This document shows positions 39,017-47,616 of a DNA stretch of 64,000 nucleotides, one piece after another. Under the pieces are notes generated by a model. The model made no database searches. It was given only the letters and a program-made list of their open reading frames with translations, and had not been told where the DNA came from. The first letter of the stretch is position 1. Every line of letters begins with the position of its first letter. The DNA lies in NCBI RefSeq assembly GCF_013778325.1, contig NZ_JACEIB010000027.1:558001-622000 (forward strand). Direction: 5' to 3'. Position numbers and translations under genes: made by a program. The stretch comes from Sphingomonas chungangi (GTDB lineage: Bacteria > Pseudomonadota > Alphaproteobacteria > Sphingomonadales > Sphingomonadaceae).

Positions 39017-39637
39017 ATGCGCTTTTTCGCCCTCGCCGCCCTGCTCGCCCTCGCGCCCGCCGCCGCGCAGGCGCCGATGCATCTCCCCACCACCCCGCCC
39101 GGCAAGCCCGATCCCGCCGCCGTCACCGCCGGCACCTACGCGATCGAACCCGGCCACACGCAGGTCATGTTCGCGCTCGATCATCTCGGTTTCTCGATCT
39201 TCCGGGGTTTCCTCTCGAACGCCTCTGGCACGCTGAAGCTCGATCCCCGAAATCTCGGCGCGACCAAGCTTGAGGTCACGATCCCGATCGATTCGATCTA
39301 CACGTCGAGCAGGGAACTGAACGACGAACTGATCGGCCCGAAATTCTTCGACGTGCAGCATTGGCCCAATGCCACCTTCGCCTCGACCAGCGTGCTGCTC
39401 GGGCCGGACGGCAAGGTGCTGCTCAACGGCAACCTCACACTCCACGGGCAGACGCATCCGGTGCAGATGACGGTGAAGCTCCACGGCGCCGGCAAGAGCC
39501 TGATGGGCAAGGGCCAGTCGATCGGCTTCGACGCGCGCACCGCGATCAACCGCAGCGAATATGGCATCGGCGGGGGCGTGCCACTGGTCTCCGATCAAGT
39601 GCAGATTACGATCGCGGCGGCATTCGAGCAGCAATGA
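39017..39637 (+). CDS. Secreted YceI-family protein (copy 2)
   Basis: Tandem paralogue of the preceding gene: signal peptide MRFFALAALLALAPAAAQA and mature domain TYAIEPGHTQVMFALDHLGFSIFRGFLSNASGTL, with KFFDVQHWPNATFAST and LTLHGQTHPVQMTVKLHG. 206 aa. The two share the whole domain layout, pointing to a local duplication, but have separate terminators. Function as for copy 1. Confidence 0.92.
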   Translation: MRFFALAALLALAPAAAQAPMHLPTTPPGKPDPAAVTAGTYAIEPGHTQVMFALDHLGFSIFRGFLSNASGTLKLDPRNLGATKLEVTIPIDSIYTSSRELNDELIGPKFFDVQHWPNATFASTSVLLGPDGKVLLNGNLTLHGQTHPVQMTVKLHGAGKSLMGKGQSIGFDARTAINRSEYGIGGGVPLVSDQVQITIAAAFEQQ

Positions 39638-39707
39638 TGCGCTGAACCGCGCCCCCGGCGCACGAAATTACTGGACATTTACCAAGGCCTGCCACAAAGG
39701 CTCCGTC

Positions 39708-39755
39708 ATGTCCGCGGCGATCCGCCTTCCCCTGCTTCGACTTACGCGCCCCTGA
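39708..39755 (+). CDS. leuL: Leu-rich leader peptide of leuA
   Basis: ATG preceded by AAAGG at good spacing, encoding MSAAIRLPLLRLTRP then TGA: four leucine codons within six codons of each other (CTT, CTG, CTT, CTT). It lies 129 bp before leuA on the same strand. Its stop falls inside a segment (39749-39759) that can pair with 39793-39803. This is the layout of a translational attenuator in which leucyl-tRNA shortage stalls the ribosome. Confidence 0.72.
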   Translation: MSAAIRLPLLRLTRP

Positions 39756-39883
39756 GGCGTGTCGTTTCCGCGCGGGTACCGAACTTGCGCCGCGCCTGAG
39801 GGGACAGATCGCAGCCCGCCGAGACAGCCGGGCCTTACCGACGATTTGAGCGCCCAAGCCGATGGCGCACCGGAGTGGCAGAC

Positions 39884-41422
39884 ATGACCGATACCATCCT
39901 GATCTTCGACACCACGCTGCGAGACGGCGAGCAGTCCCCCGGCTGCTCGATGAACCTGGAAGAGAAACTGAAGGTCGCCGCCCAGCTCGAGGCGATGGGC
40001 GTCGACATCATCGAGGCGGGCTTCGCCATCGCCTCCGAGGGCGATTTCGAGGCGGTGAGCGAGGTCGCCAAGCAGGCCGACAAGGCGGTGATCGCCAGCC
40101 TCGCCCGTGCCGCGATCGGCGACATCGATCGCGCGTGGGAGGCGGTGAAGCACGCTCGCCGTCCCCGTATCCACACCTTCATCGCCACCTCGCCGCTGCA
40201 CATGCGGGTCAAGTTGAACAAGACGCCCGAGGAGGTGATCGAGGCGATCGAGCGCACCGTCGGCCATGCCCGCAACCTTTGCGAGGATGTGGAATGGTCG
40301 GGCGAGGACGCCACCCGCTCCGATCCCGATTTCCTCGCCCGCGCGATCGAGACGGCGATCAAGTGCGGTGCGCGCACGATCAACCTGCCGGATACTGTCG
40401 GCTACGCCACGCCCGAAACCTACGGCGCAATGTTCAAGGACATGATCGGCCGAGTGCCCAACGCCGACAAGGCCGTGTTCTCGACCCATTGCCACAACGA
40501 TCTGGGCCTCGCCGTCGCCAACACCCTGGCTGCGGTGATGGGCGGCGCACGGCAGGTCGAATCGACGATCAACGGCATCGGCGAGCGGGCGGGCAACGCC
40601 TCGGTCGAGGAGATCGCGATGGCGATCAAGGTGCGCGGCGACGTGATGCCGTTCCGCACCAACGTCGTCTCCACCGAGATCATGAAGTCGAGCCGGCTGG
40701 TGCAGGCCGTCACCGGCTTCCAGGTGCAGCCCAACAAGGCGATCGTCGGCGCCAACGCCTTCGCGCACGAAAGCGGCATCCACCAGGACGGGATGCTGAA
40801 GGATAGCTCTACCTACGAGATCATGACGCCCGAGAGCGTCGGCGTCTCGACCTCCAATCTGGTGATGGGCAAGCATTCGGGCCGCGCCGCCTTCCGCTCG
40901 AAGCTCGAGGCACTGGGCTACGAACTGGGCGATAACGCCTTCCAGGATGCGTTCGTGCGCTTCAAGGCGCTGGCCGACGCCAAGAAGGCGGTGTTCGACG
41001 AGGATATCGTCGCGCTGGTCGACGACGAAGTGCTGCGCGGGCATGACGCCATCCAGGTCAAGGATGTCGAGATCCACTGCGGCACCGGCCCGGCCCGCGC
41101 CATTCTGACGCTGGAGATCGACGGCGTCGAGAAGACGGCGGCGACGCGCGGCAACGGCCCGGTCGATGCCCTGTTCAACGCGATCCGCACGATCGTGCCG
41201 CACGAGGCATCGATGATGGACCGCTATGAGGTGCACGCCGTCACCGGCGGCACCGATGCGCAGGCCGAGGTGTCGGTGGTGCTTTCGGAGAACGGCCGCA
41301 CTACGCGCGGCACGGGCGCGCATCACGACACGATGGTGGCGAGCGTTCGCGCTTATACGAACGCGCTCAATAAGATGCTGGTCAAACGCGGCAAGCGCGC
41401 GCCGGACGCGATGGCGGGATAA
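39884..41422 (+). CDS. leuA: 2-Isopropylmalate synthase
   Basis: First step of leucine synthesis: 2-oxoisovalerate + acetyl-CoA. TIM-barrel motifs ILIFDTTLRDGEQSPGCSM (metal Asp), FIATSPLHMRVK, and FSTHCHNDLGLAVAN (metal His-x-His). A linker leads to the C-terminal LeuA allosteric domain (about 370-512; ARAILTLEIDGVEKTAATRGNGPVDALFNAI). 512 aa. ATG 39884 has GGAG eight bases upstream; GTG 39875 is a possible alternative. Likely controlled by the leader peptide upstream. Confidence 0.97.
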   Translation: MTDTILIFDTTLRDGEQSPGCSMNLEEKLKVAAQLEAMGVDIIEAGFAIASEGDFEAVSEVAKQADKAVIASLARAAIGDIDRAWEAVKHARRPRIHTFIATSPLHMRVKLNKTPEEVIEAIERTVGHARNLCEDVEWSGEDATRSDPDFLARAIETAIKCGARTINLPDTVGYATPETYGAMFKDMIGRVPNADKAVFSTHCHNDLGLAVANTLAAVMGGARQVESTINGIGERAGNASVEEIAMAIKVRGDVMPFRTNVVSTEIMKSSRLVQAVTGFQVQPNKAIVGANAFAHESGIHQDGMLKDSSTYEIMTPESVGVSTSNLVMGKHSGRAAFRSKLEALGYELGDNAFQDAFVRFKALADAKKAVFDEDIVALVDDEVLRGHDAIQVKDVEIHCGTGPARAILTLEIDGVEKTAATRGNGPVDALFNAIRTIVPHEASMMDRYEVHAVTGGTDAQAEVSVVLSENGRTTRGTGAHHDTMVASVRAYTNALNKMLVKRGKRAPDAMAG

Positions 41423-42124
41423 GGCGAGGTCTCCGGCTTGCATGAGAGCATAATCGCTACGGGACGGTGGAGGGGCATCTCTCCGCCGTACTCGTCATAC
41501 CGCGCCCGAGACCGGATGAGTTGATTTCGAACGGGTGGTTCGGAAGGTGCGGTAAGGCCCTCGCAATCGACACGGCGAAATTCTCCCGCGCGCTGCATGT
41601 GAGGCGGGTTACAATTGCTGGATAGTGTCGGCGAATTCGTCACGCTGCACATCAGGTATCTTCGTTTCGTCAAGTTACGCCGTTAGGTCGCGAGGCGATT
41701 AGGGCGCTTTTCGTTTTTACGGGATAGCGATCAGATGAGCGACATCGGTCCCATCGTCGGCATTCGGATCAACGGCGACTGCCTCACGATCACCGCCCTG
41801 GATATGGGCGGCGTTGCCGGGCGGCGCAGGTTGAGGCAGCCGGAAAGTCCGTCAGACGCAGATCCGCCAGGATACCTTTTTAATTCATGGCCAAAATTGT
41901 CAGGTCGCTCCGGCGCGGATAGGTCCTTGTCCTGCCCTCGCCTGCATCTGCCAAGCGATCGTTGTACAAGCCCAAGGGATCGGAGCCTTACCTGTACAGA
42001 TTGAAATGGTCGCGGCCCGGGACGGTGAGAACATTTTCTTCCGACGGAAATCCCGCCGTGTCCCGTTCAACCCATATCCGATGGCCACCACGGCGTCGGA
42101 AATGTAGCGTTGGAGAAGGACTTT
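41423..42124. other. Intergenic stretch without a convincing gene
   Basis: About 700 bp after leuA. It has lower GC patches, several TTTTT and CGTTTTTAC tracts that could end leuA transcription, and one weak reading frame (41735-42004) whose first 26 residues look coding but which then degrades into Arg/Ser/Pro-rich sequence. I see no tRNA, repeat or clear promoter. Confidence 0.6.
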
Positions 42125-42385
42125 ATGAAGAAACTCCTGATTTTCGTCCTCGCCGCTGGAGCGGCGGTGACCACCATTTCGCCGGCCGACGCCCGTGGCG
42201 GCTGTGGCGTGGGATTTCATCGTGGGCCATATGGCGGATGCCGCCCGAATCTCGGCCCCGGCCCGGTCGTCGTAGGTCCGAGAGCGCCAGTCATCGGCGT
42301 CTATTATGGTGGCCGCGGCTATTGGGATGGCAGCCGTTATTGGGGCCATCGCTATCGCTGGCATGGCGGCTGGCGCTACCGCTAA
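42125..42385 (+). CDS. Small secreted Gly/Tyr/Trp/Arg-rich protein (GCG...CRPN type)
   Basis: 86 residues: signal peptide MKKLLIFVLAAGAAVTTISPADA, then GGCGVGFHRGPYGGCRPN, the two-cysteine GCG/CRPN prefix motif seen in a family of small exported proteins, then a Gly/Pro stretch and an aromatic/basic tail (YYGGRGYWDGSRYWGHRYRW). GGAGAAGG precedes the ATG. Function of the family is not known to me; the arrangement (prefix then low-complexity aromatic repeats) suggests an extracellular or surface protein. It lies before an EF-hand and an ECF-sigma operon. Confidence 0.78.
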   Translation: MKKLLIFVLAAGAAVTTISPADARGGCGVGFHRGPYGGCRPNLGPGPVVVGPRAPVIGVYYGGRGYWDGSRYWGHRYRWHGGWRYR

Positions 42386-42419
42386 ACGCAGGGCGTCTGC
42401 CCCCTTTCCTAAGCAGGAG

Positions 42420-42451
42420 GGCGCGATGCAGCTGATTTGCTGCGTCGCGCC
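42420..42451. terminator. Hairpin after the GCG/CRPN gene
   Basis: GGCGCGATGCAGC (42420-42432) pairs with GCTGCGTCGCGCC (42439-42451) with one mismatch and a TGATTT loop. Strong structure but no U-tract follows. Confidence 0.65.
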
Positions 42452-42483
42452 GCTCCGGCCGCTGCGTTTATGGACTCGACATC

Positions 42484-42894
42484 ATGCGTTTCGTTCGATC
42501 TTGGCTTACCCTCGTGACCTTGCCATTGGCCTTTGCCGCCGGCGGCCAACCGGCTCCGCCGTCAGCGACCGGCGGAATGTCGCTCGATCAGTTCCTGTCA
42601 CGCCAGACCAGCCGGATCATGGCGGCCGACACCGATGGCGACGGCAAGGTCAGTCGCGCGGAGATGGCGGCGGCGGCAAGGAACGGGCACGATCCCTCGC
42701 GCCGCTTCGATGCTATGGATGCCAACCATGACGGCATGCTCGACGCCAGCGAGATCCGGGCCGCCCTCACCCGGCGCTTCCACCGGCTTGATCGCAATGG
42801 CGACGGTGTGCTCACGCCCGATGAACGGGAGACTGGCCGCATGCGGGAAAAAGAGGCCAACTCCGCCAGTCCAGTGGTAAGCCCGCAGCCCTGA
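42484..42894 (+). CDS. Exported EF-hand calcium-binding protein
   Basis: 136 aa with a signal peptide (MRFVRSWLTLVTLPLAFAAG). Three EF-hand loops: DTDGDGKVSRAE (residues 49-60), DANHDGMLDASE (79-90) and DRNGDGVLTPDE (103-114), all with the DxDxDG pattern needed for calcium. Likely a periplasmic Ca-binding or Ca-sensing protein. It lies directly before the ECF sigma factor gene (39 bp) and may be co-transcribed. Confidence 0.88.
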   Translation: MRFVRSWLTLVTLPLAFAAGGQPAPPSATGGMSLDQFLSRQTSRIMAADTDGDGKVSRAEMAAAARNGHDPSRRFDAMDANHDGMLDASEIRAALTRRFHRLDRNGDGVLTPDERETGRMREKEANSASPVVSPQP

Positions 42895-42933
42895 AAGAAT
42901 GATCCGCCGCGATGATCACGGGAGCCGCATTGC

Positions 42934-43488
42934 TTGAGCGCGGACGATCCGGATGCCGGACTGGTCGCGCGCATCGGCCGGGGCGACGAGGTTGCGACGC
43001 GGATGTTCGTCGGCGCCAAGCTGCCCCGGATACTGGCGCTCGCGCGGCGAATGCTGGGCGATGCGGCGGAGGCCGAAGACGTCGCGCAGGAAACCTTCCT
43101 AAGGGCCTGGAAGCAGGCCGCACGCTGGCAGCCGGGTGCGGCGCGCTTCGATACCTGGTTGCATACGGTCACGCTCAATCTGTGCCGGGACAGGCTGCGC
43201 CGACGGCAAGAGACAGTGATGCCGGAATTGCCCGAGGTCGTCGATCCCCAACCACCGGCCGATGCGATGGTCGACGAGGCAGCGCAGGCCGGTGCCGTTC
43301 AGAGGGCGATCGACGCGCTTCCCGAACGCCAGCGCGAAGCCTTATTGCTCGTCCACTATCAGGACCTTACCAACATCGCCGCGGCAGACGCGATGGAGAT
43401 CAGCGTCGAGGCGCTGGAAAGCCTCCTTTCGCGCGGCCGCCGGTCGCTGCGCGCCACCTTTGCCGCACGGGACACGCGTGATGACTGA
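42934..43488 (+). CDS. ECF-type RNA polymerase sigma factor
   Basis: 184 aa. Region 2: LPRILALARRMLGDAAEAEDVAQETFLRAWKQ (the DVAQETFLRAW signature). Region 4: IDALPERQREALLLVHYQDLTNIAAADAMEISVEALESLLSRGRRSLR, the helix-turn-helix that binds -35. TTG start at 42934 with GGAG upstream. It overlaps the next gene by eight bases, the usual link to an anti-sigma factor. Target promoters not identified. Confidence 0.94.
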   Translation: MSADDPDAGLVARIGRGDEVATRMFVGAKLPRILALARRMLGDAAEAEDVAQETFLRAWKQAARWQPGAARFDTWLHTVTLNLCRDRLRRRQETVMPELPEVVDPQPPADAMVDEAAQAGAVQRAIDALPERQREALLLVHYQDLTNIAAADAMEISVEALESLLSRGRRSLRATFAARDTRDD

Positions 43489-43876
43489 AACCCTGACCGA
43501 AGCCCGCTTCATCGAACTCGCCGATGCCTATGGTGCCGTCGTCGCACGCTGGCCCGAGGCGGTGCGCGCCGATGCGATGGCGATGGCGACACGGCCCGCT
43601 ATGCAGGCGGTGCTCGTCGAGGCCGAGCGCCTCGATACGCGGCTCGATCTGTGGACGGTGGAGGCCCCGTCAGCGGCGTTACGCGACCGTGTCATTTCCT
43701 CGCACCGTACGCCGCTGTCCCGCCGGGCACGCCTGTGGTGGTCGGGCATCGGCATCGCGACGGCGCTGGCTGGCGCGGTGGCCGGATCGGTCGCGGCGTC
43801 GGCTGCCCTTCCTTCGGATCATGCCGTGTCGGACGACGCCACAGCGTTCGGCGATCTCTCGCAGCAGGATAGCTGA
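43481..43876 (+). CDS. Probable membrane anti-sigma factor
   Basis: 131 aa with one membrane helix near residues 86-108 (LWWSGIGIATALAGAVAGSVAASAA), a cytoplasmic N-terminal part and short periplasmic tail. No HxxxCxxC zinc-finger motif. Overlap with the sigma gene (ATGACTGA, eight bases) and single-pass topology suggest it sequesters the sigma factor, but this is inferred from position. Confidence 0.72.
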   Translation: MTETLTEARFIELADAYGAVVARWPEAVRADAMAMATRPAMQAVLVEAERLDTRLDLWTVEAPSAALRDRVISSHRTPLSRRARLWWSGIGIATALAGAVAGSVAASAALPSDHAVSDDATAFGDLSQQDS

Positions 43877-44341
43877 ATGTCGCCCCGCACTCTCAAGATC
43901 ATCTGCGCGGTTTCGATCCTGCTCAACGTCTTCCTGCTCGGCGCGGCGATCGGCGGCGCGGCATGGGTCAAGGCGCGCCATCCGATGATCGGGGTCGGCT
44001 CGATCCGCGTCGCCGGCAGCGAGCTGCCAAAGGACGAACGCCGCGCTTTCCGTCAAGCGCTCCGCGAAGCCCGCCTCGAGATGCGACCAACCGCTATGGC
44101 CGGGCGGCAGGCGCGCGAGGAGGCTGCCGCGCTGCTCAGCGCGCCGACGCTCGATCAGGCAAAGCTCGCCGACGCGCTGGCCCGCATCCGTGCTGCCGAC
44201 ATCGCGATCCGGGCTCACGTCGAGGAGCGCGCCATCGCTTACGCAGCGACGCTCCCACCCGAAGAGCGCGCCAAGCTCGCTGAAGGGATAGAAATGCGGC
44301 GTGCCCGTGCGGCGACTATGGCGACGGAAACGCAGCCCTAG
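43877..44341 (+). CDS. Periplasmic sensor-like protein (CpxP/CnrX-type heavy-metal resistance fold)
   Basis: 154 aa. N-terminal membrane anchor (IICAVSILLNVFLLGAAIGGAAWV), then a periplasmic four-helix-type domain: ELPKDERRAFRQALREARLEMRPT, ARQAREEAAALLSAPTLDQAKLADALARIRAAD, TLPPEERAKLAEGIEMR. The LPxxER repeat near the C-terminus is typical of LTXXQ/CnrX-like sensors. Begins directly after the putative anti-sigma stop. A three-part sensor/anti-sigma/sigma circuit is plausible. Confidence 0.78.
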   Translation: MSPRTLKIICAVSILLNVFLLGAAIGGAAWVKARHPMIGVGSIRVAGSELPKDERRAFRQALREARLEMRPTAMAGRQAREEAAALLSAPTLDQAKLADALARIRAADIAIRAHVEERAIAYAATLPPEERAKLAEGIEMRRARAATMATETQP

Positions 44342-44384
44342 TCCGTTCAACCGATATCCGCCCTTTCGGAAGGCAGCGTCTGCC

Positions 44385-45815
44385 ATGTCCATTACCGGCC
44401 TTTCCCCCGCCGCGATCGCGCTCAATCGCTTCGGGCTCGGCGCGAAGCCGTCCGAAGCGCCGCCCACCGACGCTAGACGTTGGCTGACCGCGCAGTTCGA
44501 TCGCTTCGATGCTCGCCCCGCCGTTTTCGTGGCGCTGCCCGATGCCGGCGCGATGGTGAAATCCTATCGAGAGCAGCAGCAAGCGATGCGGCAAGCGGCG
44601 CGCTTGGCGCCTACCGCCGATACCGTTCCCACCAAACCCGCGAAGACCGCCGAGCAGATGGCCGTGCGGCAGGATTTCGCGCAGGACGTGCAGGCGCTCT
44701 ACCGCCAGGCGGTGCAGGCCCGCACCCAGAGCGCGCTCGAGACGCAGGCGCCCTTCATCGAACGGATGGTCCATTTCTGGTCCAACCATTTCTGCGTCTC
44801 GGCAGACAATCCGCAAACCAGCGCCTTCGTCGGCGCGTTCGAGCGCGATGCGATCCGCCCGCACGTGCTCGGCCGCTTCGAGGACATGCTGCTCGCCGTC
44901 GAGCAGCATCCCGCGATGCTGATCTATCTCAACCAGATCCAGTCGATCGGCCCCGACAGCCTCGCAGCGCGGCGCGCCGCCGCGCGCAGTCCCGGCAAGG
45001 TACGCGGCCTCAACGAGAATCTCGGGCGCGAGGTCATGGAGCTGCACACGCTGGGTGTGCGATCGGGATATACGCAGGCCGACGTCACGGAATTCGCCCG
45101 CGCGCTGACCGGCTGGAGCGTCGGCGCGCAGGGGCCGCAGGATGATGGCAATGCGGACGATTTCGCCTTTCGCCCCAACCTTCACGAACCCGGCCCGCGC
45201 ACGATCCTTGGCAAGACTTACGATCAGGCCGGCGTGGAGCAGGCGCGGGCGGTGCTGATCGATTTCGCCCGGTCGCCCGCAACCGCCACCCATGTCGCGA
45301 CGAAGCTCGCACGCCATTTCGCGGGTGACATGCCGCCGCCCGCGTTGGTCGCGCGGTTGACGGCCACCTTCACGAAGAGCCGAGGCGATCTCCCGTCTCT
45401 CTATCGCACATTGATCGAAAGCGCTGAGGGGTGGGCGCCCACTCCCCTCAAGTTCAAGACGCCGTGGGAATGGACGGTCTCCGCGCTACGCGGCCTCGGC
45501 CGCGAGCAGGTCGGCCAGCTCCAGATGGCGGGTGTTCAGAGCCAGCTCGGCCAGCCATTGTGGAAGCCGGGTTCGCCAGCCGGGTGGGACGACACGGCCG
45601 CGAGCTGGGCGGCGCCCGATGCGCTCCTCCGCCGCGTCGAGTTCGCGCAGCGGCTGGTCGCGCCGATCGGCGATACGATCGATGCGCGCGTGCTCGGGCC
45701 CAAGCTCATCCCGGCATCGTTCAGCCCCGCGACCGCCGAGCAGGTCAGCCGCGCGGAAAGCCCTGGCAGCGCGCTCGCCCTGCTGCTCATCTCGCCCGAT
45801 TTCCTCCGGAGGTGA
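44385..45815 (+). CDS. DUF1800 family protein
   Basis: 476 aa. N-terminal AIALNRFGLGAKPSE, central MVHFWSNHFCVS and REVMELHTLGVRSGYTQADVTEFARALTGW, and late LARHFAGDMPPPALVARL are the DUF1800 core motifs. No signal peptide is obvious. This family regularly pairs with DUF1501 as it does here (five bases between), and the pair is often linked to export or polysaccharide-related operons; enzymatic activity is unknown. Confidence 0.9.
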   Translation: MSITGLSPAAIALNRFGLGAKPSEAPPTDARRWLTAQFDRFDARPAVFVALPDAGAMVKSYREQQQAMRQAARLAPTADTVPTKPAKTAEQMAVRQDFAQDVQALYRQAVQARTQSALETQAPFIERMVHFWSNHFCVSADNPQTSAFVGAFERDAIRPHVLGRFEDMLLAVEQHPAMLIYLNQIQSIGPDSLAARRAAARSPGKVRGLNENLGREVMELHTLGVRSGYTQADVTEFARALTGWSVGAQGPQDDGNADDFAFRPNLHEPGPRTILGKTYDQAGVEQARAVLIDFARSPATATHVATKLARHFAGDMPPPALVARLTATFTKSRGDLPSLYRTLIESAEGWAPTPLKFKTPWEWTVSALRGLGREQVGQLQMAGVQSQLGQPLWKPGSPAGWDDTAASWAAPDALLRRVEFAQRLVAPIGDTIDARVLGPKLIPASFSPATAEQVSRAESPGSALALLLISPDFLRR

Positions 45816-45820
45816 ACGTC

Positions 45821-46960
45821 GTGATCGATCGCCGCTCTTTCCTGTCCTTCTCCGCCGTCGGCGCGGGCTCGCTGCTGGTCGCCCCACGCATGGCGCTGGC
45901 CACCGTGCCCACCGATGGACGTTTTGTGTTCATAATCCAGCGCGGGGCCGCCGACGGGCTCAACATCGTCATCCCCTATGCAGACCCCACTTACGCCAAT
46001 CTCCGCGGCGGACTCGCGATCGATCCGGCGAAAGCGACGAAATTGGACGGCAGCTTCGCGTTGCATCCCTCGCTGGTCGAGATCGCGAAGATGTACGGTC
46101 AGCGTCAGGCCCTGTTCGTCCACGCGGTAGCCTCCCCCTATCGCGATCGCTCCCACTTCGACGGCCAGAACGTGCTCGAGACCGGTGGCACGCAACCCTA
46201 TGAGATCAAGGACGGCTGGCTGAACCGGCTGGTGGCGATGATGCCCAAATCCAGGGACGAGGCGATCGCGCTCGCCCCGACCGTGCCGATGGCGCTGCGC
46301 GGGCCGGCGCAGGTTACCTCCTACGCGCCGTCCGCCTTGCCTACGCCCTCCGACGATCTGATGCTGCGGGTCGGCCAGCTCTATGCCGCCGATCCGCAAC
46401 TCCATCCGCTCTGGTCTTCGGCGCTGGAGGCTCGGGGTCTCGCGGAAGGGAGCGCAACCCGGCAGGATCCCGCCAGCCTCGGCAAGCTCACCGCGAGCTT
46501 CCTGACCAAGCCCGACGGCCCGCGCATCGCGATGCTGGAAACCGGCGGGTGGGACACCCACACGGGCCAGGACGGCCGTCTCTCCGCGCAACTCAGAGCG
46601 CTCGACACGCTGCTCGCGTCATTGCGCGATGGTCTCGGCCCGGTCTGGACGCGCACGACGGTGCTGATCGCCACCGAGTTCGGGCGCACCGCCGCCGCCA
46701 ACGGGACGGGCGGGACCGATCACGGCACCGGATCGGCCGCGATGCTGGTCGGCGGCGCGGTCCGGGGCGGGCGCGTCGTTTCGGACTGGCCGGGCCTTGC
46801 CCCCTCAAAGCTCTACGAAGGGCGGGATCTCAAGCCCACCGCGAGCATGGACAGTCTCATCGCCGGCGCCGCGGGTCAAAGCCTCGGTATCGATCCCGAT
46901 CATGTCGCTCGAAGGCTGTTCGGCGGTGCAAGCTCGATGGGCGATTTAATTGTCGTTTGA
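45821..46960 (+). CDS. DUF1501 family protein, Tat-exported
   Basis: 379 aa. Twin-arginine signal (DRRSFLSFSAVGAGSLLVA) at the N-terminus. The alkaline-phosphatase-superfamily-like fold is suggested by VFIIQRGAADGLNIVIPY, LETGGWDTHTGQ and IATEFGRTAAANGTGGTDHGTG, where Asp/His clusters could bind metals. The GTG at 45821 has GGAGG eight bases upstream. It is the DUF1800 partner; export is Tat-type so it folds in the cytoplasm, perhaps with a metal. Confidence 0.88.
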   Translation: MIDRRSFLSFSAVGAGSLLVAPRMALATVPTDGRFVFIIQRGAADGLNIVIPYADPTYANLRGGLAIDPAKATKLDGSFALHPSLVEIAKMYGQRQALFVHAVASPYRDRSHFDGQNVLETGGTQPYEIKDGWLNRLVAMMPKSRDEAIALAPTVPMALRGPAQVTSYAPSALPTPSDDLMLRVGQLYAADPQLHPLWSSALEARGLAEGSATRQDPASLGKLTASFLTKPDGPRIAMLETGGWDTHTGQDGRLSAQLRALDTLLASLRDGLGPVWTRTTVLIATEFGRTAAANGTGGTDHGTGSAAMLVGGAVRGGRVVSDWPGLAPSKLYEGRDLKPTASMDSLIAGAAGQSLGIDPDHVARRLFGGASSMGDLIVV

Positions 46961-47225
46961 GGGTGGAAATGCCGGCAGGTTACCGGAATCCTGGCTGCAC
47001 CAATGAATGACGACAAATGGGCGCATTCCTGAAGGACTGCTGCCCCGGCTCTGGTCGGCCTGTCAGCTCGTGACCGATCAGTGTCGTTCGTCGAAGCGCG
47101 GGAAGATCTCCGCTTCCACCTGAAACGGACGTTCGCTTTAATTGGGCAGCAGAGCGCCCGTACCGGGCGGTCGTAGCCCTAAAAAGTTCGATACCGTATC
47201 AAGGGCGTATGCTCCACCGGTGCCG

Positions 47226-47612
47226 TCAGGCGGAGCCGTGCCGATCGACATAACGATTGACGAGGATTGATGAAATCTGTCCCCGCTCTTCCTTCAGCGT
47301 CAGCGTCCAACGCACATCGTCCGCCGCACCGTCGAGCAGCGAATATTGGTGGATTAGGCATTTTTCGATGCCTTGCCTGTTTCGCGGTTGCCGGCAGGTG
47401 GCGCCATCGGCGATCAGCGTCGCGCGGGCGGTTAAGATGGGTGTTCCCGGCGGCAACGCGGCGAGGATGCTTCGCTGGGCCAGCCCAGTGCCATTATCCT
47501 GATGATGATAGCTTTCCAGCTGCTGCCAATCGGGCAGCGGCGGCAGGGCCGTCGCGGGACCGGCGGCTGCGGCCGCGAGGCCCGCGCCGATGATCCAGAC
47601 TCGCTTTTTCAT
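47226..47612 (-). CDS. Small secreted protein, copy A (efflux operon)
   Basis: 128 aa with signal peptide MKKRVWIIGAGLAAAAAGPATA. The mature part carries ALPPGTPILTARATLIADGATCRQ, then a second Cys (EKCLIHQY) and DDVRWTLTLKEERGQISSILVNRY. The same pattern (xxIPxGTP...A...L..GA.CRQ...C...D.V.W...L....I.V.R) occurs in the protein at 55699-56124, so the two are paralogues. Two cysteines may pair. It starts four bases after the outer-membrane factor gene, as last gene of the efflux operon. Function unknown. Confidence 0.82.
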   Translation of the reverse strand: MKKRVWIIGAGLAAAAAGPATALPPLPDWQQLESYHHQDNGTGLAQRSILAALPPGTPILTARATLIADGATCRQPRNRQGIEKCLIHQYSLLDGAADDVRWTLTLKEERGQISSILVNRYVDRHGSA

Positions 47613-47616
47613 ATCG

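Noticed and set aside
41735-42004. 89-residue reading frame
   Set aside because: The first part looks coding but the rest degenerates into Arg/Ser/Pro sequence, and no Shine-Dalgarno or neighbour supports it. Described as intergenic.
47000-47225. Possible small RNA or gene after the DUF1501 gene
   Set aside because: I see no hairpin-plus-U-tract, promoter or conserved structure that would support one.
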